A stretch of 64,000 nt of DNA from Flavobacterium fluviatile (GCF_010645065.1 NZ_JAADZW010000010.1:1-64000), one strand, 5' to 3'. Shown: positions 53,646 to 63,994, numbered from the stretch's first letter. Program-made: numbers and translations. The notes: generated from the letters alone by a model not told the origin.

Positions 53646-54371
53646 ATAAGTTGAAGTTGCTTTATGAATTTTTGAAGCATCTTCTCCAGATCTTTTGCGC
53701 AGAAAAAAGTATTTCTCATTTTCAGTCTGTTACATGGCATTAGGATTGAAAATATTCTGTAATTTAATAACCTAATTTTAGTCATGTCAGTACGGGATTA
53801 TAAAAGATCCCATTGTATTCTGGCTTAAAAACGGACTAAATCGGTTGTAGTATTAATAAGAATTTACCTCTTCAAATATATTTTTTTTATTTTTTTTTAT
53901 TTTTTTTTATTTGTTAATTTTATTGTTTTATGTAAGAATTTTATTTAAAAGAAATCGATTTCCTACAGTCTTTTAATGATAATAAAAACAATGTATTTAC
54001 TTTTTTTGTGATCAATTTTCTTAAATCTCTTTATTTTAAGGCATTTTTTCTTACTTATTTTATTTGTATCTTGTTATATTCAAAATTTCATGCCTTTTAT
54101 TACCGTAAGTCTATTTTACCTTACAATTTTTTAGAGATATTGTTTTTTTATTGGTTTTTTTTTGATGATAATTTTCAAGCAGGATACTACAGGACAGTTG
54201 TAGTTTTCAATCATTATATTTTTGGAATCAGGTAATAAATGTATTTTTAACGTTTAAAATTTCTGCAGTTATTTAATCGCCCCGTAAATTGCAGCTTTTC
54301 TTAAAAATTCAAATGCATTTTTTTATATACTAAAACTAACCTAACTATTAATCTAACTAAATCAAAAATTT
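53646..54371. other. Regulatory spacer before the susC-like gene
   Basis: No gene is supported; a 75-codon frame at 54008-54235 is made mainly of Phe, Tyr and Leu from AT-rich DNA. At 53881-53913 there is a long T-rich tract with three runs of eight or more T. GAAATCGATTTC at 53951-53962 is a perfect CG-centred palindrome resembling the core of the site at 18427-18440. Confidence 0.55.
54217..54224 (+). promoter_or_regulatory. Candidate -7 box of the susCD operon
   Basis: TATTTTTG fits TAnnTTTG; a TTG lies 16 bases upstream, slightly closer than usual. It would give a leader of about 140 bases before the susC-like ATG. Confidence 0.35.
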
Positions 54372-57300
54372 ATGAAACAAGCACTTTTAAAAAGATGTAG
54401 TTTTATTTTGTTTGCGCTAATGAGTATGGTCACCTATGCCCAAACTTCAGGCGGTCAAATTAAAGTCACAGGAACGGTTACAGATAATTTAGGCGGTCTA
54501 ATGCCTGGTGTAAACGTGACAGAAAAATCATCAAAGAATACAGTAACAACAGATTACAACGGTAAGTATGAAATTAGTGTGAAGCCAGGAGCAACATTGG
54601 TATTTTCTTTTATAGGAATGAGAAAGATTGAGGTGCCTTTATCTGGACGTACAACAGTAGATGCCAAACTACAAGAGGATTCAAATCAGTTGGAAAATAT
54701 TGTAGTTGTAGGTTATACAAGCCAAAAGAAAAGCCATCTTACAGGTGCAGTAGAGACTATTAAGATGAGTGAAATAACAGACTTACCTGTTGGGGATTTA
54801 GGAACTGCTATACAAGGAAGAGTCTTAGGAGTAGGAGTTTCTGGTGGTTCGACAAGACCCGGAGTGAAATCTAATCTAACAATAAGACAACCTTATTCTT
54901 TGGCCAAAGATGGCGGGAATTTAAGTCCATTATATGTTATCGATGGTGTTTTGCAAATTGGTGCAGATGGTCTAAATGATAGTACAATTTTTGATAACTT
55001 AGATTCTTCTGAGGTAGAAAGTATTTCGTTTCTTAAAGATGCTGCAGCAGCTATTTATGGAGCTCGTTCAGCTCAGGGGGTAGTCTTGGTAACTACTAAA
55101 AGAGGTACAAAAGGAGATCCTAAACTTTCTTATAGTGGTTCTTATGGTTCAAATGATAAAACTTACCAATCAAAAATGTTGAATGCATATGAATTTGCAC
55201 AATATGTGAATATTATGAATGGACCTAATGGTTATAATCAAACGGGCAGAGAATATATATTTTCAAACGATGAATTAGAATATTTCAAAACTTTGAAAAA
55301 TACATATTTAGATGATGAATGGAAGCCATCTTTTAACATGCGCCATAATTTAAACGTTAGTGGAGGTTCTGAGAAAGCTACATATTTTGCTGGTGCTTCC
55401 TACTTTCAACAAAACGGAAATTTAAGTACTTTAGATTATAAGAAATGGAATTTTAGAGCAGGGGCAGATGTGAAATTATCATCAAACTTGAAGGCTGGAT
55501 TACAATTGTCAGGCTTTTATTCAGATCAGGAAAAAACATTTAACAAAATTGGAGGGGAGAAGGAAGAAAATGATTATAACGAGTTATTAACTCATATTCC
55601 ATACATCCCAAATTATGTTAATGGTCTGCCAATTGAATTACCTGGAAATAATGATGGAAATCAACGTTATCATTATCCCGAAATTCAACGCTTGAATAAT
55701 CTTATAGAGAATACTGCAAATACAATGACTGTAAATTTGTATACAGAGTATAAAGTTCCTTTTATAAAAGGTTTGATGGCAAGAGGATCTTATGCACGCA
55801 ACATGGGTAATATTAGGGGAACACAGGTAGGTACCAGTTATACTTTGTACCAGTTTAAAGGTCTGGGAGATAACGAGCATATTTTTAATGATAATATTAC
55901 CGATGCTCCGCTAAAAGCTACGAAATATAATAATGGAGACATATTATTATTTGACAATACAACTACATTATCTGAACAGTTAAATTTAACCGTTTCATAT
56001 GATCGTACTTTTGGAAAACACAGTATTAGTGGAGTATTTGGAATTGAAAAATCTGAAGCTACTTTAAATAAGGAACGCGTTTCGAAATCGAATGTTTTAG
56101 ATGGTACTAATGGTCAGTTTACTACTGCTAATGGTGCTATTGATGGCCAAACTAATAAAAATGAAAGTGGCTCATTAGGATATGTTGGAAGGATAAATTA
56201 TGCTTATGGTGATAAATACCTAGCGGAGTTTTTATTTAGGAGTGATGCATCAACCAAATTTGCTCCAGAATACTATTGGGGTAATTTTTACTCAGGATCT
56301 ATCGGTTGGGTAGTTTCTAAGGAGGACTTTTTTGAATCTTCTACAATTGATTTTCTTAAATTTAGATACTCTATTGGTTTGTTAGGTAAAGATGATACAA
56401 AAGCTTGGTTGTGGAAACAAAGATATAGTTATCAAGGTAGTAAAGGAGCCGTTTTTGGTGGAAATACAGATATGACACATGGATGGAAAATGGAAGCATC
56501 TCCAAATCCAGATGCGACTTGGAGTGATGAAGTAAAAACCAATTTTGGTGTTGATATGAAATTTTTGAACAACAGACTAGCTCTTACTGCAGAATCGTAT
56601 TATAATATTGGAACGAATTTGCTAATGAATGTAACAGGGAATGTGCCATTTACAATTGGAGGAACAGTAGCTGCTCAAAATTATGGAAAAATGGACACTT
56701 TTGGAGTTGAATTAGCAGTAGGCTGGAATGATAAAATAGGACAGGATATCAGCTATGGAATTGATATGCGTTTTGGATGGGCTGACAATAAAGCAATCAA
56801 AGGAAATTATAACAATGAAGATATCTTAAAACCATGGAATAAAAAGCCAGGAGAATCGACTGATAATGGAGTGTGGGGTTATGATTATATAGGAATGTTT
56901 AAGAATCAGGAAGATATAGATAAATATGTTGCTCAATACAAAATTACGGCTGTTAAAAACATAAGCGGAAGCACAACATATACACCTTCACAGCTTAGAC
57001 CTGGTATGTTATATTACAGAGATGTAAGAGGGGCCTATTTAGGAAACGGGCAATTTGCAGCTCCTGATGGTATTATTGACGTAAATGACCAAGTGAGATT
57101 GGCAAGAAAATCAGATAGTCACTATGGAATAGGAAGTACTTTACGATTTGCATACAAATCATTTAGTTTCAATACGGTGATAAATGCATCTTTTGGAGGA
57201 TATTCAAGTATTGGCGGTGATGCTAGAAAAGCTTTTAAATCTAAGATTCCTCAAATTGTAGACAATACAGTGTCTATTTGGAATAATATTTATGATCCAA

Positions 57301-57593
57301 CCTTAAATCCGAATGGTAACATGCCAAATCCTGCTTATGTTGAAATTAACTCTGTAGATTCAGATTTTTGGGAAGTTAATTCATTTAGAATAGCTTGTAG
57401 AAATATTACGCTTAGTTATGCATTGCCACAAGGAGCTTTGAATGCGATGAAACTAAGCAGCTGTAAACTGAATTTTGTTGCGCTTAATCCTTTTAACCTT
57501 TATAATCCATACAGTTTCCAGGAACCAAATGGTAGTTATTTAGACTATCCAACTTTGCGTACATTATCTCTGGGATTAAATGTAGGATTCTAA
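54372..57593 (+). CDS. SusC-like TonB-dependent receptor
   Basis: This 1073-residue outer-membrane protein imports oligosaccharides together with its SusD-like partner. It has a signal peptide (ending MVTYAQ), a carboxypeptidase-regulatory-like domain (about 30-105, IKVTGTVTDNLGGLMPGVNV), the TonB-box-like IVVVGYTSQKK, a plug domain (to about 235, SVESISFLKDAAAAIYGARS is nearly the family hallmark FLKDASAAAIYGSR) and a 22-stranded barrel ending TLRTLSLGLNVGF. There is no N-terminal secretin/STN signalling domain, so it is unlikely to signal to an anti-sigma factor. The SusD-like gene follows after 26 bases. Given the neighbours, the substrate is a pectin or rhamnogalacturonan oligosaccharide. 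Confidence 0.95.
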   Translation: MKQALLKRCSFILFALMSMVTYAQTSGGQIKVTGTVTDNLGGLMPGVNVTEKSSKNTVTTDYNGKYEISVKPGATLVFSFIGMRKIEVPLSGRTTVDAKLQEDSNQLENIVVVGYTSQKKSHLTGAVETIKMSEITDLPVGDLGTAIQGRVLGVGVSGGSTRPGVKSNLTIRQPYSLAKDGGNLSPLYVIDGVLQIGADGLNDSTIFDNLDSSEVESISFLKDAAAAIYGARSAQGVVLVTTKRGTKGDPKLSYSGSYGSNDKTYQSKMLNAYEFAQYVNIMNGPNGYNQTGREYIFSNDELEYFKTLKNTYLDDEWKPSFNMRHNLNVSGGSEKATYFAGASYFQQNGNLSTLDYKKWNFRAGADVKLSSNLKAGLQLSGFYSDQEKTFNKIGGEKEENDYNELLTHIPYIPNYVNGLPIELPGNNDGNQRYHYPEIQRLNNLIENTANTMTVNLYTEYKVPFIKGLMARGSYARNMGNIRGTQVGTSYTLYQFKGLGDNEHIFNDNITDAPLKATKYNNGDILLFDNTTTLSEQLNLTVSYDRTFGKHSISGVFGIEKSEATLNKERVSKSNVLDGTNGQFTTANGAIDGQTNKNESGSLGYVGRINYAYGDKYLAEFLFRSDASTKFAPEYYWGNFYSGSIGWVVSKEDFFESSTIDFLKFRYSIGLLGKDDTKAWLWKQRYSYQGSKGAVFGGNTDMTHGWKMEASPNPDATWSDEVKTNFGVDMKFLNNRLALTAESYYNIGTNLLMNVTGNVPFTIGGTVAAQNYGKMDTFGVELAVGWNDKIGQDISYGIDMRFGWADNKAIKGNYNNEDILKPWNKKPGESTDNGVWGYDYIGMFKNQEDIDKYVAQYKITAVKNISGSTTYTPSQLRPGMLYYRDVRGAYLGNGQFAAPDGIIDVNDQVRLARKSDSHYGIGSTLRFAYKSFSFNTVINASFGGYSSIGGDARKAFKSKIPQIVDNTVSIWNNIYDPTLNPNGNMPNPAYVEINSVDSDFWEVNSFRIACRNITLSYALPQGALNAMKLSSCKLNFVALNPFNLYNPYSFQEPNGSYLDYPTLRTLSLGLNVGF

Positions 57594-57619
57594 TTTAATG
57601 ATTATTAAAAATTAAGATT

Positions 57620-59656
57620 ATGAAAATAAAATATATAAAAGCTATAGGTTTGTTTACTCTTTTAACAACCTTTTCTTTAACAAGCTGTAGTGATGATTTT
57701 CTGGAAGAAAAGAAAGATTATGCAGGGATAAATGATGTGGATGTGTTTAAGTCCCCTGTATTGGCTTCACAATATGTAGATTATGTTTATTTCAATTTTT
57801 TGCCAGCGAATAATGCTTCTATTAATACATGGGATTTAGCCTCTGGGGGGAATAATGAATTTTCTAAGACAACTGAAGAGTTGTCTGGAGAGTCTAACTG
57901 GAACAAACCATGGGCTTCAATTTCTCCATTAAATGCACATTGCTTGACTTATATTGGAATTAGAATGCCTGAAAGTATTACTAATAATCCTTATACCCGT
58001 ATTAAACAAATTAATGTTTTTCTGGACGGAATTGATAAATTTGGGATGGCAGATGTTGACAAAAATCCATTGAAAGGTCAAATGTATTTTTGGAGAGCTT
58101 TTCAATATTTTGATTTAGTAAAATTATATGGTGGTGTACCACTTATTTTAAAACCACAAAATCCAATTGTCCAGGAAGGATCAACTGAAAATGAAGTTCC
58201 AAGAAGTTCTACTTCTGAATGTATTGAACAAATCATTTCTGATTTAGATAAGGCACAAGAATTATTAAAAAATGTTGCATGGTCTAATGCAAATTGGGGA
58301 AGGATTACAAGTGAAGCAGCAGCAGCTTTTAAAGGTCGTGTCCTGTTGACCTGGGCAAGTCCAATTTTTAACCCAACTGATGATGTACAGAGATGGAAAC
58401 GTGCTTATGATGCTAACCTTGAAGCAAAAACACTTCTAGAAGCGAAAGGAAAAGGTCTTTTTACTACAGGAGGTACAGCAAATGGTACAGCTTGGGGAAA
58501 TATGTGGTTTACAGAGGTCAACAATCCTGAAGCAGTAATTGTTTATGGATTTAATAATTCTGCGACATCTAATCTTCAAAAGAATAATGGATGGGAAAGA
58601 GCTGCTCGTTCTAGAGCATCTGGTGGAAATGGTGCAGTATCTCCAACTAAACAAATGGTAGATGCTTTTCCAATGGCAGATGGGAGAAGTATAGTAGGAA
58701 ACTCTGCTTATAATCCGGTATTGTTTTATAAAAACAGAGATCCAAGATTTGCAAAAACTTTTGCTTATAATGGGGCAATTTGGAAATATGCTGAAAATTC
58801 AGCCTTTAAACAATGGACCTATTCATGGTATTCTAAAGCACCTACAACTGCTGCTCCAAATCCTGATAAAACAACAGAATCGTTAGGAGCCAATTCTAGT
58901 GGAATATATATTAGAAAAGCGACTAATGAAGGAGCAAGTAATATGACTGGTTACCTAAATAGTGGTACAGATTATATGGAAATGCGTTTTGCTGAAGTAG
59001 TCTTGAATTTAGCTGAATGTGCAATCGGTATTAATAACTTGGCTGAGGGTAAAACATTAATAGAGTCTATAAGGATTCGTGCAGGAATTACGAATGGTGA
59101 CGGTCATTATGGATTAGCAGATGTTACTTCAAGAGATCAACATTTTGCGGCAGTTTTAAATGAAAGAAAAATAGAATTTGCTTATGAAAATAAGCGCTTT
59201 TATGATTTACGAAGATGGATGCTTTTTGATGATTCAAAAGGAACTTGCACGAGATTGGGTATAGCGCCTCTTAATGGAACAAGAAGAACAGGTTATTTTA
59301 TTGTTGCGAAAAAAACAGATGGTGCAAGATATATTGCAGGTACAGACCCTTTCCTCGCTAATGCCTCAGGTGTTGCTCCAATAGTGAACAGAGATCCTGT
59401 TTTCCCATACACAATTCCGGCAACAGGAAAAAATCCAGGAACAGTAATTGCAAACTATGACGCATATTTGGAATATTTGTATACAAATTATTTTGATATA
59501 GTGGAAAGAGACAACTTAGATCCTACTACTAACGATTGGAAGTTTACCTGGTATAAAGAATATTACTATTTCGGATTATACCAGTCATTATTAGATTCTT
59601 CTCCATATTTAGAACAGACACAAGGATGGGGAGGTACGTTTGATCCTCTAAAATAA
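57620..59656 (+). CDS. SusD/RagB-like glycan-binding lipoprotein
   Basis: This 678-residue protein has a lipobox FSLTSC (Cys23) followed by the typical SDDFLEEKKDY, and the RagB/SusD fold with the N-terminal TPR-like helical repeats (RAFQYFDLVKLYGGVPLIL, ISDLDKAQELLKN), AAAAFKGRVLLTWASPIFNP, MRFAEVVLNLAECAIGI, ERKIEFAYENKRFYDLRRW. It caps the SusC-like transporter on the cell surface and binds the glycan. Its length is greater than the usual 500-600 residues, mostly from inserted loops. It is followed by a terminator, after which the PL1 genes begin. Confidence 0.95.
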   Translation: MKIKYIKAIGLFTLLTTFSLTSCSDDFLEEKKDYAGINDVDVFKSPVLASQYVDYVYFNFLPANNASINTWDLASGGNNEFSKTTEELSGESNWNKPWASISPLNAHCLTYIGIRMPESITNNPYTRIKQINVFLDGIDKFGMADVDKNPLKGQMYFWRAFQYFDLVKLYGGVPLILKPQNPIVQEGSTENEVPRSSTSECIEQIISDLDKAQELLKNVAWSNANWGRITSEAAAAFKGRVLLTWASPIFNPTDDVQRWKRAYDANLEAKTLLEAKGKGLFTTGGTANGTAWGNMWFTEVNNPEAVIVYGFNNSATSNLQKNNGWERAARSRASGGNGAVSPTKQMVDAFPMADGRSIVGNSAYNPVLFYKNRDPRFAKTFAYNGAIWKYAENSAFKQWTYSWYSKAPTTAAPNPDKTTESLGANSSGIYIRKATNEGASNMTGYLNSGTDYMEMRFAEVVLNLAECAIGINNLAEGKTLIESIRIRAGITNGDGHYGLADVTSRDQHFAAVLNERKIEFAYENKRFYDLRRWMLFDDSKGTCTRLGIAPLNGTRRTGYFIVAKKTDGARYIAGTDPFLANASGVAPIVNRDPVFPYTIPATGKNPGTVIANYDAYLEYLYTNYFDIVERDNLDPTTNDWKFTWYKEYYYFGLYQSLLDSSPYLEQTQGWGGTFDPLK

Positions 59657-59676
59657 AAATCATTAAATACAATAAC

Positions 59677-59716
59677 AATCACCTGTATTCCTTCAAAAAG
59701 ATACAGGTGATTTGTT
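59677..59716 (+). terminator. Terminator of the susCD operon
   Basis: AATCACCTGTAT (59677-59688) pairs perfectly with ATACAGGTGATT (59701-59712), followed by TGTTT. It lies 20 bases after the susD-like stop. Confidence 0.7.
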
Positions 59717-59744
59717 TAAACCGAATTACCAAATTAAAATTAAC

Positions 59745-61448
59745 ATGAAAAAATCTGCATTATTTATCTTGACACTGCTGGTTTTGGGAAGTACAAAGTC
59801 TTTCGCTCAATATCCTAAAATTTCACCTGAAGTAAAAAAACGTGAAGACTCGATCAAATCGGCTGCTGAAAAGTTGTCTAATGATGCTTGGGAACGCGCA
59901 AAAGTCATTGTAGAGAAAGAAGCAGCGCAAGGCAAACCATTTGTTCCATGGGCGGGCCGTCCTACTGATTTACCACAGGCAAACATTCCTGCTTTTCCAG
60001 GTGCTGAAGGAGGAGGAATGTATTCTTTTGGTGGTCGTGGCGGTAAGGTAATTACCGTAACCAGTCTAAATGACCGTGGACCGGGAACTTTGCGTGAAGC
60101 TTTAGAAACAGGTGGTGCAAGAATCATTGTTTTTAATGTTTCGGGGATCATTAAATTAAACAGTCCGCTTATTGTTCGTGCGCCTTATGTAACCATTGCC
60201 GGACAAACAGCTCCTGGTGACGGAATTTGCGTGGCTGGAGAAACTATCTGGGTTGATACTCATGATGTGGTTATTCGTCACATGCGTTTCCGTCGTGGAG
60301 AAACCTTTGTAGGACGCCGCGATGATGCTATTGGAGGAAATCCGGTCGGAAATATCATTATCGATCACGTTTCGGCAACCTGGGGATTAGATGAAAACAT
60401 GTCGTTTTACCGTCACATGTATGCGGATGGTACCGGTAAAGCAGATGTAAAACTACCAACTGTGAATGTAACTATTCAAAATAGTTTGTTTGCTGAAGGT
60501 CTGGATACGTATAATCATGCTTTTGGAAGTACTTTAGGAGGTGAGAACTGTTCGTTTATGCGCAATTTATGGGCAAGTAATACAGGTAGAAATCCTTCTA
60601 TTGGCTGGAACGGAATTTTTAATTTCTGGAATAATGTTATTTATAACTGGGTAAACCGTTCTATCGATGGCGGAGATTACACAGCTTTATATAATATTCA
60701 AAACAATTACTTTAAACCTGGACCGGCTACTAACAAGGATGAGCAAATAAGTTACCGAATCTTAAAACCGGAATCAGGCCGTAGCAAATTGCCTTACTTA
60801 GTATTTGGCCGTGCTTATGTGAATGGTAACGTTGTCGATGGAAACGAAAAAGTTTCTAAAGACAACTGGAATGGCGGCGTACAAATGGAAAACAAGAAAG
60901 GCGAAGAAATGAGTTTTGCCGAAGCTTCTACTTATTTTCCTAAAATGAGAGTAGATGAACCATTTCCGATGCCTTGGCACCGCGAAATGATGTCTGCTGA
61001 AAAATCGTATGATCACGTTCTTGAAAACGCCGGAGCGACTTTGCCTCTGCGTGATGTGGTAGATCAGCGTATCATTCGCACTGTGAAAAACGGAAAAGCG
61101 GAATATGCAGAAGGGTTAGACCCGGAATCATTTTATCAGTTTGAACACAGACGTTTAGGTAAAGATTCATACAAATTAGGCATCATCACTGATATTTCAC
61201 AAGTAGGTGGTTATCCTGAATACAAAGGAACTCCTTATATCGATTCTGATAAAGACGGACTTCCTGATGCCTGGGAGAAGAAACATAAGTTAAATCCAAA
61301 TGATGCTTCTGATGCAACTATGGATTCTGATAAAGATGGTTATACGAACATCGAAGAATACATCAACGGAACTGATCCAAAGAAAGCAACCGACTGGAAA
61401 AACCTAAAAAACAATCGTGAAACTTTAACTTCTGCTTTGTTGAATTAA
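59745..61448 (+). CDS. Pectate lyase, PL1 type, copy 1
   Basis: This protein of 567 residues has a signal peptide (MKKSALFILTLLVLGSTK, ending SFAQ) when read from the ATG at 59745; an in-frame TTG at 59712 falls in the terminator hairpin. The beta-helix carries IPAFPGAEGGGMYSFGGRGG, LNDRGPGTLREALETGGARI, PYVTIAGQTAPGDGICVAGE, VIRHMRFRRGET and IIDHVSATWGLDENMSFYRH. The C-terminus ends with calcium-binding repeats DSDKDGLPDAWEK and DSDKDGYTNIEEYINGTDP. It cleaves pectate by beta-elimination. The protein at 62294-63994 is a close paralogue, with a DUF3826 gene between them. Confidence 0.9.
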   Translation: MKKSALFILTLLVLGSTKSFAQYPKISPEVKKREDSIKSAAEKLSNDAWERAKVIVEKEAAQGKPFVPWAGRPTDLPQANIPAFPGAEGGGMYSFGGRGGKVITVTSLNDRGPGTLREALETGGARIIVFNVSGIIKLNSPLIVRAPYVTIAGQTAPGDGICVAGETIWVDTHDVVIRHMRFRRGETFVGRRDDAIGGNPVGNIIIDHVSATWGLDENMSFYRHMYADGTGKADVKLPTVNVTIQNSLFAEGLDTYNHAFGSTLGGENCSFMRNLWASNTGRNPSIGWNGIFNFWNNVIYNWVNRSIDGGDYTALYNIQNNYFKPGPATNKDEQISYRILKPESGRSKLPYLVFGRAYVNGNVVDGNEKVSKDNWNGGVQMENKKGEEMSFAEASTYFPKMRVDEPFPMPWHREMMSAEKSYDHVLENAGATLPLRDVVDQRIIRTVKNGKAEYAEGLDPESFYQFEHRRLGKDSYKLGIITDISQVGGYPEYKGTPYIDSDKDGLPDAWEKKHKLNPNDASDATMDSDKDGYTNIEEYINGTDPKKATDWKNLKNNRETLTSALLN

Positions 61449-61456
61449 AATTTTGA

Positions 61457-61500
61457 AAGTCTCAGGTCAAAGTGGTATTAATTTTGAGTTGAGACTTTTA
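61457..61500 (+). terminator. Terminator after PL1 copy 1
   Basis: AAAGTCTCA (61457-61465) pairs with TGAGACTTT (61491-61499) and ends in TTTTATT. The loop is 25 bases, so termination may be weak. Confidence 0.5.
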
Positions 61501-61516
61501 TTAAAAATAAAAAATC

Positions 61517-62191
61517 ATGTCACTAAAAAAAATAAGTTTAAGTCTGTTTTTTGTTCTGATTGCTTTATGCAAAGTCAGCGCACAGCAATACGCAGATCCG
61601 GAGTATATCAAAGTTACCAATGAAAGAGCTGCAAAAATAGTTGATAAATTGGCTTTAGATAATAAAGAAAAAGAAACTGCTGTAACGAATATCATTGCAC
61701 AACAATTTCGTGATTTAAGTAAAATCCATGATGATAGAGATGCTGAAATCAAAAAAATAAAAGACGACAGCAGTTTAGCCAAAGAAAAACAAAATGAGAA
61801 AATTGACAAACTGAAAGCTAATGCTGATAAATCGATTGCCAAACTGCACAAGTCCTATCTGAAAAAATTAGGAACACAATTGAACGGTGAAAAAATCACT
61901 GAAGTAAAAGACGGAATGACTTATGGAGTACTTCCAATTACGGTTACGGCTTATAATGATATGATCCCTACTTTGACTGAAGTTCAAAAAAAATATATTT
62001 ATGATGCTTTGGTTGAAGCTAGAGAACACGCGATGGACGGCGGTTCATCCAAAGAAAAACATGCGTGGTTTGGTAAATACAAGGGAAGAATCAACAATTA
62101 CCTATCTAAAGAGGGTTATGATTTAACTAAAGAAAGAGAAGGCTGGAATAAACGTATTGCAGAAAAGGAAAAGAATAAAAAGAAGGATTAG
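61517..62191 (+). CDS. DUF3826 exported protein
   Basis: This 224-residue protein has a signal peptide (ending KVSAQ) and matches DUF3826: YIKVTNERAAKIVDKLALDN, a long charged alpha-helical region (about 60-120, Lys/Asp-rich, coiled-coil-like), YGVLPITVTAYNDMIPTLTE and HAWFGKYKGRINNYLSKEGY. DUF3826 genes are, from memory, often next to PL1 lyases in Bacteroidota pectin loci. The function is unknown. It lies between two paralogous PL1 genes, which suggests a partner or accessory role for these lyases. Confidence 0.85.
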   Translation: MSLKKISLSLFFVLIALCKVSAQQYADPEYIKVTNERAAKIVDKLALDNKEKETAVTNIIAQQFRDLSKIHDDRDAEIKKIKDDSSLAKEKQNEKIDKLKANADKSIAKLHKSYLKKLGTQLNGEKITEVKDGMTYGVLPITVTAYNDMIPTLTEVQKKYIYDALVEAREHAMDGGSSKEKHAWFGKYKGRINNYLSKEGYDLTKEREGWNKRIAEKEKNKKKD

Positions 62192-62293
62192 TCATGTCTT
62201 TTTTTATAAGTGTAATTTTAACATTTTTAAATTAAACCTTTTGTGTGTTGCGGTGTCAAACTATTCTAACTCATAATTTCATATCTTATACCC

Positions 62294-63994
62294 ATGCGAA
62301 ACAATTTTCAAAAGACCACCCTTAGAAGAACAATTATGGCAGTTTCGTTTTGTTCTCTTTTTTCGTCAGCATATGCCCAGTATCCAGATATTCCAAAGTC
62401 GGTTCAGGATAAAACCGATGCCGTAATGAAAGCTGAAAGTGAGCGTTTGGATCAGATTTGGAAAGCCAGTGAACACATCATCAAGGCTGAAGAATTACAG
62501 GGGCGTCCTTATGTGCCGTGGGCGGCATTGCCTACCGATTTAGTTCATGCTGATATTCCTGCTTTTCCCGGTGCAATGGGAGGCGGAGCCCAGACACCAG
62601 GTGGACGTGGCGGTAAAATATTTGTTGTAACAAGTTTAGAAGACACTGGAAAAGGAACTTTTCGTGAAGCACTGGAAGCTGTTGGAGCCCGAACTGTAGT
62701 ATTTAATGTTTCCGGAATTATTCGTCTTAAAAAACCAATTACGGTTCGCGCGCCTTACATCACTATCGCAGGACAAACTGCACCGGGTGACGGAGTTTGC
62801 GTTGCGGGCGAATCTGTTTTATTAGATACACATGATATTATCATCCGTTATATGCGTTTTCGCCGTGGAGAAACTGAAGTGACCCGCCGTGACGATGCTT
62901 TGGGAGGAAACGTTATCGGAAACGTAATTATCGATCACTGCTCAATAAGCTGGGGACTTGACGAGAATATTTCCTTATACCGCCACCAGTTTCAGGCAAA
63001 TGAAAAATCAAAATTAGAAAAACTGCCAGCTGTTAATGTGACGATTCAGAATACCATTTCATCAGAAGGTCTGGATACTTACAATCATGCTTTCGGAAGT
63101 ACTATCGGCGGTTTAAATAGTATGTTTATCCGCAATTTATGGGCTGATAATATTTCGAGAAATGCGTCGGTTGGAATGTACGGAAGTTTTAACTTTGTGA
63201 ATAATGTGGTTTTCAACTGGTGGAACCGTACCCTTGATGGTGGTGATTACCGTTCGCAATACAATATTATCAATAATTATTTCAAACCGGGACCAATTAC
63301 GCCAACAGATCAGCCAATCCGTTACCGAATCATCAAACCGGAATCAGGTTCTATCAGTCCGAAAAGATTCGGAAAGGCTTTTGTGGATGGGAACTTTATT
63401 GCGGGTTCACCTGAGGTAACAGCCGATAACTGGAACGGAGGAGTACAATTAGAAGATTTATCGCCTGAAATAACCAAAGACTTTTTGGCACAAATTAAAC
63501 AAAACAAAGCTTTTCCAACGCCACCAATCTCTATTATGAAAGCGGATAAGGCTTATGATTTTGTACTGGAAAATGCAGGAGCAATTTTGCCAAAACGTGA
63601 TGCAGTCGATGAAAGAATCGTGAAACAGGTTCGCACCGGAAAAATAGAGGTGAAAGACGGTCTGGAAAATACAATCGGAAAAGAATTTATCAAGAGAAGA
63701 TTACCTGCAGATTCATACAAAAAAGGAATCATTACACATCCAAATCAGGTTGGAGGTTATCCGGAATACAAAGGAAAAGCCTATAAAGATTCAGATAATG
63801 ACGGAATTCCGGATGCGTGGGAAAAGAAATACGGTCTGGATCCAAAAGAGGCTTCGGATGCAAATAAAGATTCAAACGGAGACGGATATACTAACTTAGA
63901 GAAATATTTCAACGGAATCGATCCAACTCAAAAAACAGACTGGACAAAACCTGAAAATAATAAGGATACTTTATCGAAAATTTTATTACAGTAA
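62294..63994 (+). CDS. Pectate lyase, PL1 type, copy 2
   Basis: This 566-residue protein is homologous throughout to the PL1 at 59745-61448: IPAFPGAMGGGAQTPGGRGG, EDTGKGTFREALEAVGARTV, PYITIAGQTAPGDGVCVAGE, IIRYMRFRRGETEVTRRDDA, IIDHCSISWGLDENISLYRH, and C-terminal DSDNDGIPDAWEK and NKDSNGDGYTNLEKYFNG calcium-binding repeats. The signal peptide ends SSAYAQ. The gene is complete, with its stop six bases before the window edge, so more of the locus may follow. A tandem duplication with later divergence explains the pair; they may differ in substrate esterification or chain position. Confidence 0.9.
   Translation: MRNNFQKTTLRRTIMAVSFCSLFSSAYAQYPDIPKSVQDKTDAVMKAESERLDQIWKASEHIIKAEELQGRPYVPWAALPTDLVHADIPAFPGAMGGGAQTPGGRGGKIFVVTSLEDTGKGTFREALEAVGARTVVFNVSGIIRLKKPITVRAPYITIAGQTAPGDGVCVAGESVLLDTHDIIIRYMRFRRGETEVTRRDDALGGNVIGNVIIDHCSISWGLDENISLYRHQFQANEKSKLEKLPAVNVTIQNTISSEGLDTYNHAFGSTIGGLNSMFIRNLWADNISRNASVGMYGSFNFVNNVVFNWWNRTLDGGDYRSQYNIINNYFKPGPITPTDQPIRYRIIKPESGSISPKRFGKAFVDGNFIAGSPEVTADNWNGGVQLEDLSPEITKDFLAQIKQNKAFPTPPISIMKADKAYDFVLENAGAILPKRDAVDERIVKQVRTGKIEVKDGLENTIGKEFIKRRLPADSYKKGIITHPNQVGGYPEYKGKAYKDSDNDGIPDAWEKKYGLDPKEASDANKDSNGDGYTNLEKYFNGIDPTQKTDWTKPENNKDTLSKILLQ

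Noticed and set aside
54008-54235. 75-codon plus-strand frame upstream of susC
   Set aside because: Composition is mostly Phe, Tyr, Leu and Ile from AT-rich DNA, and a candidate susC promoter lies inside it.
59712-59744. Earlier in-frame TTG start for the first PL1 lyase
   Set aside because: It falls in the terminator of the susCD operon; the ATG at 59745 directly opens a signal peptide.
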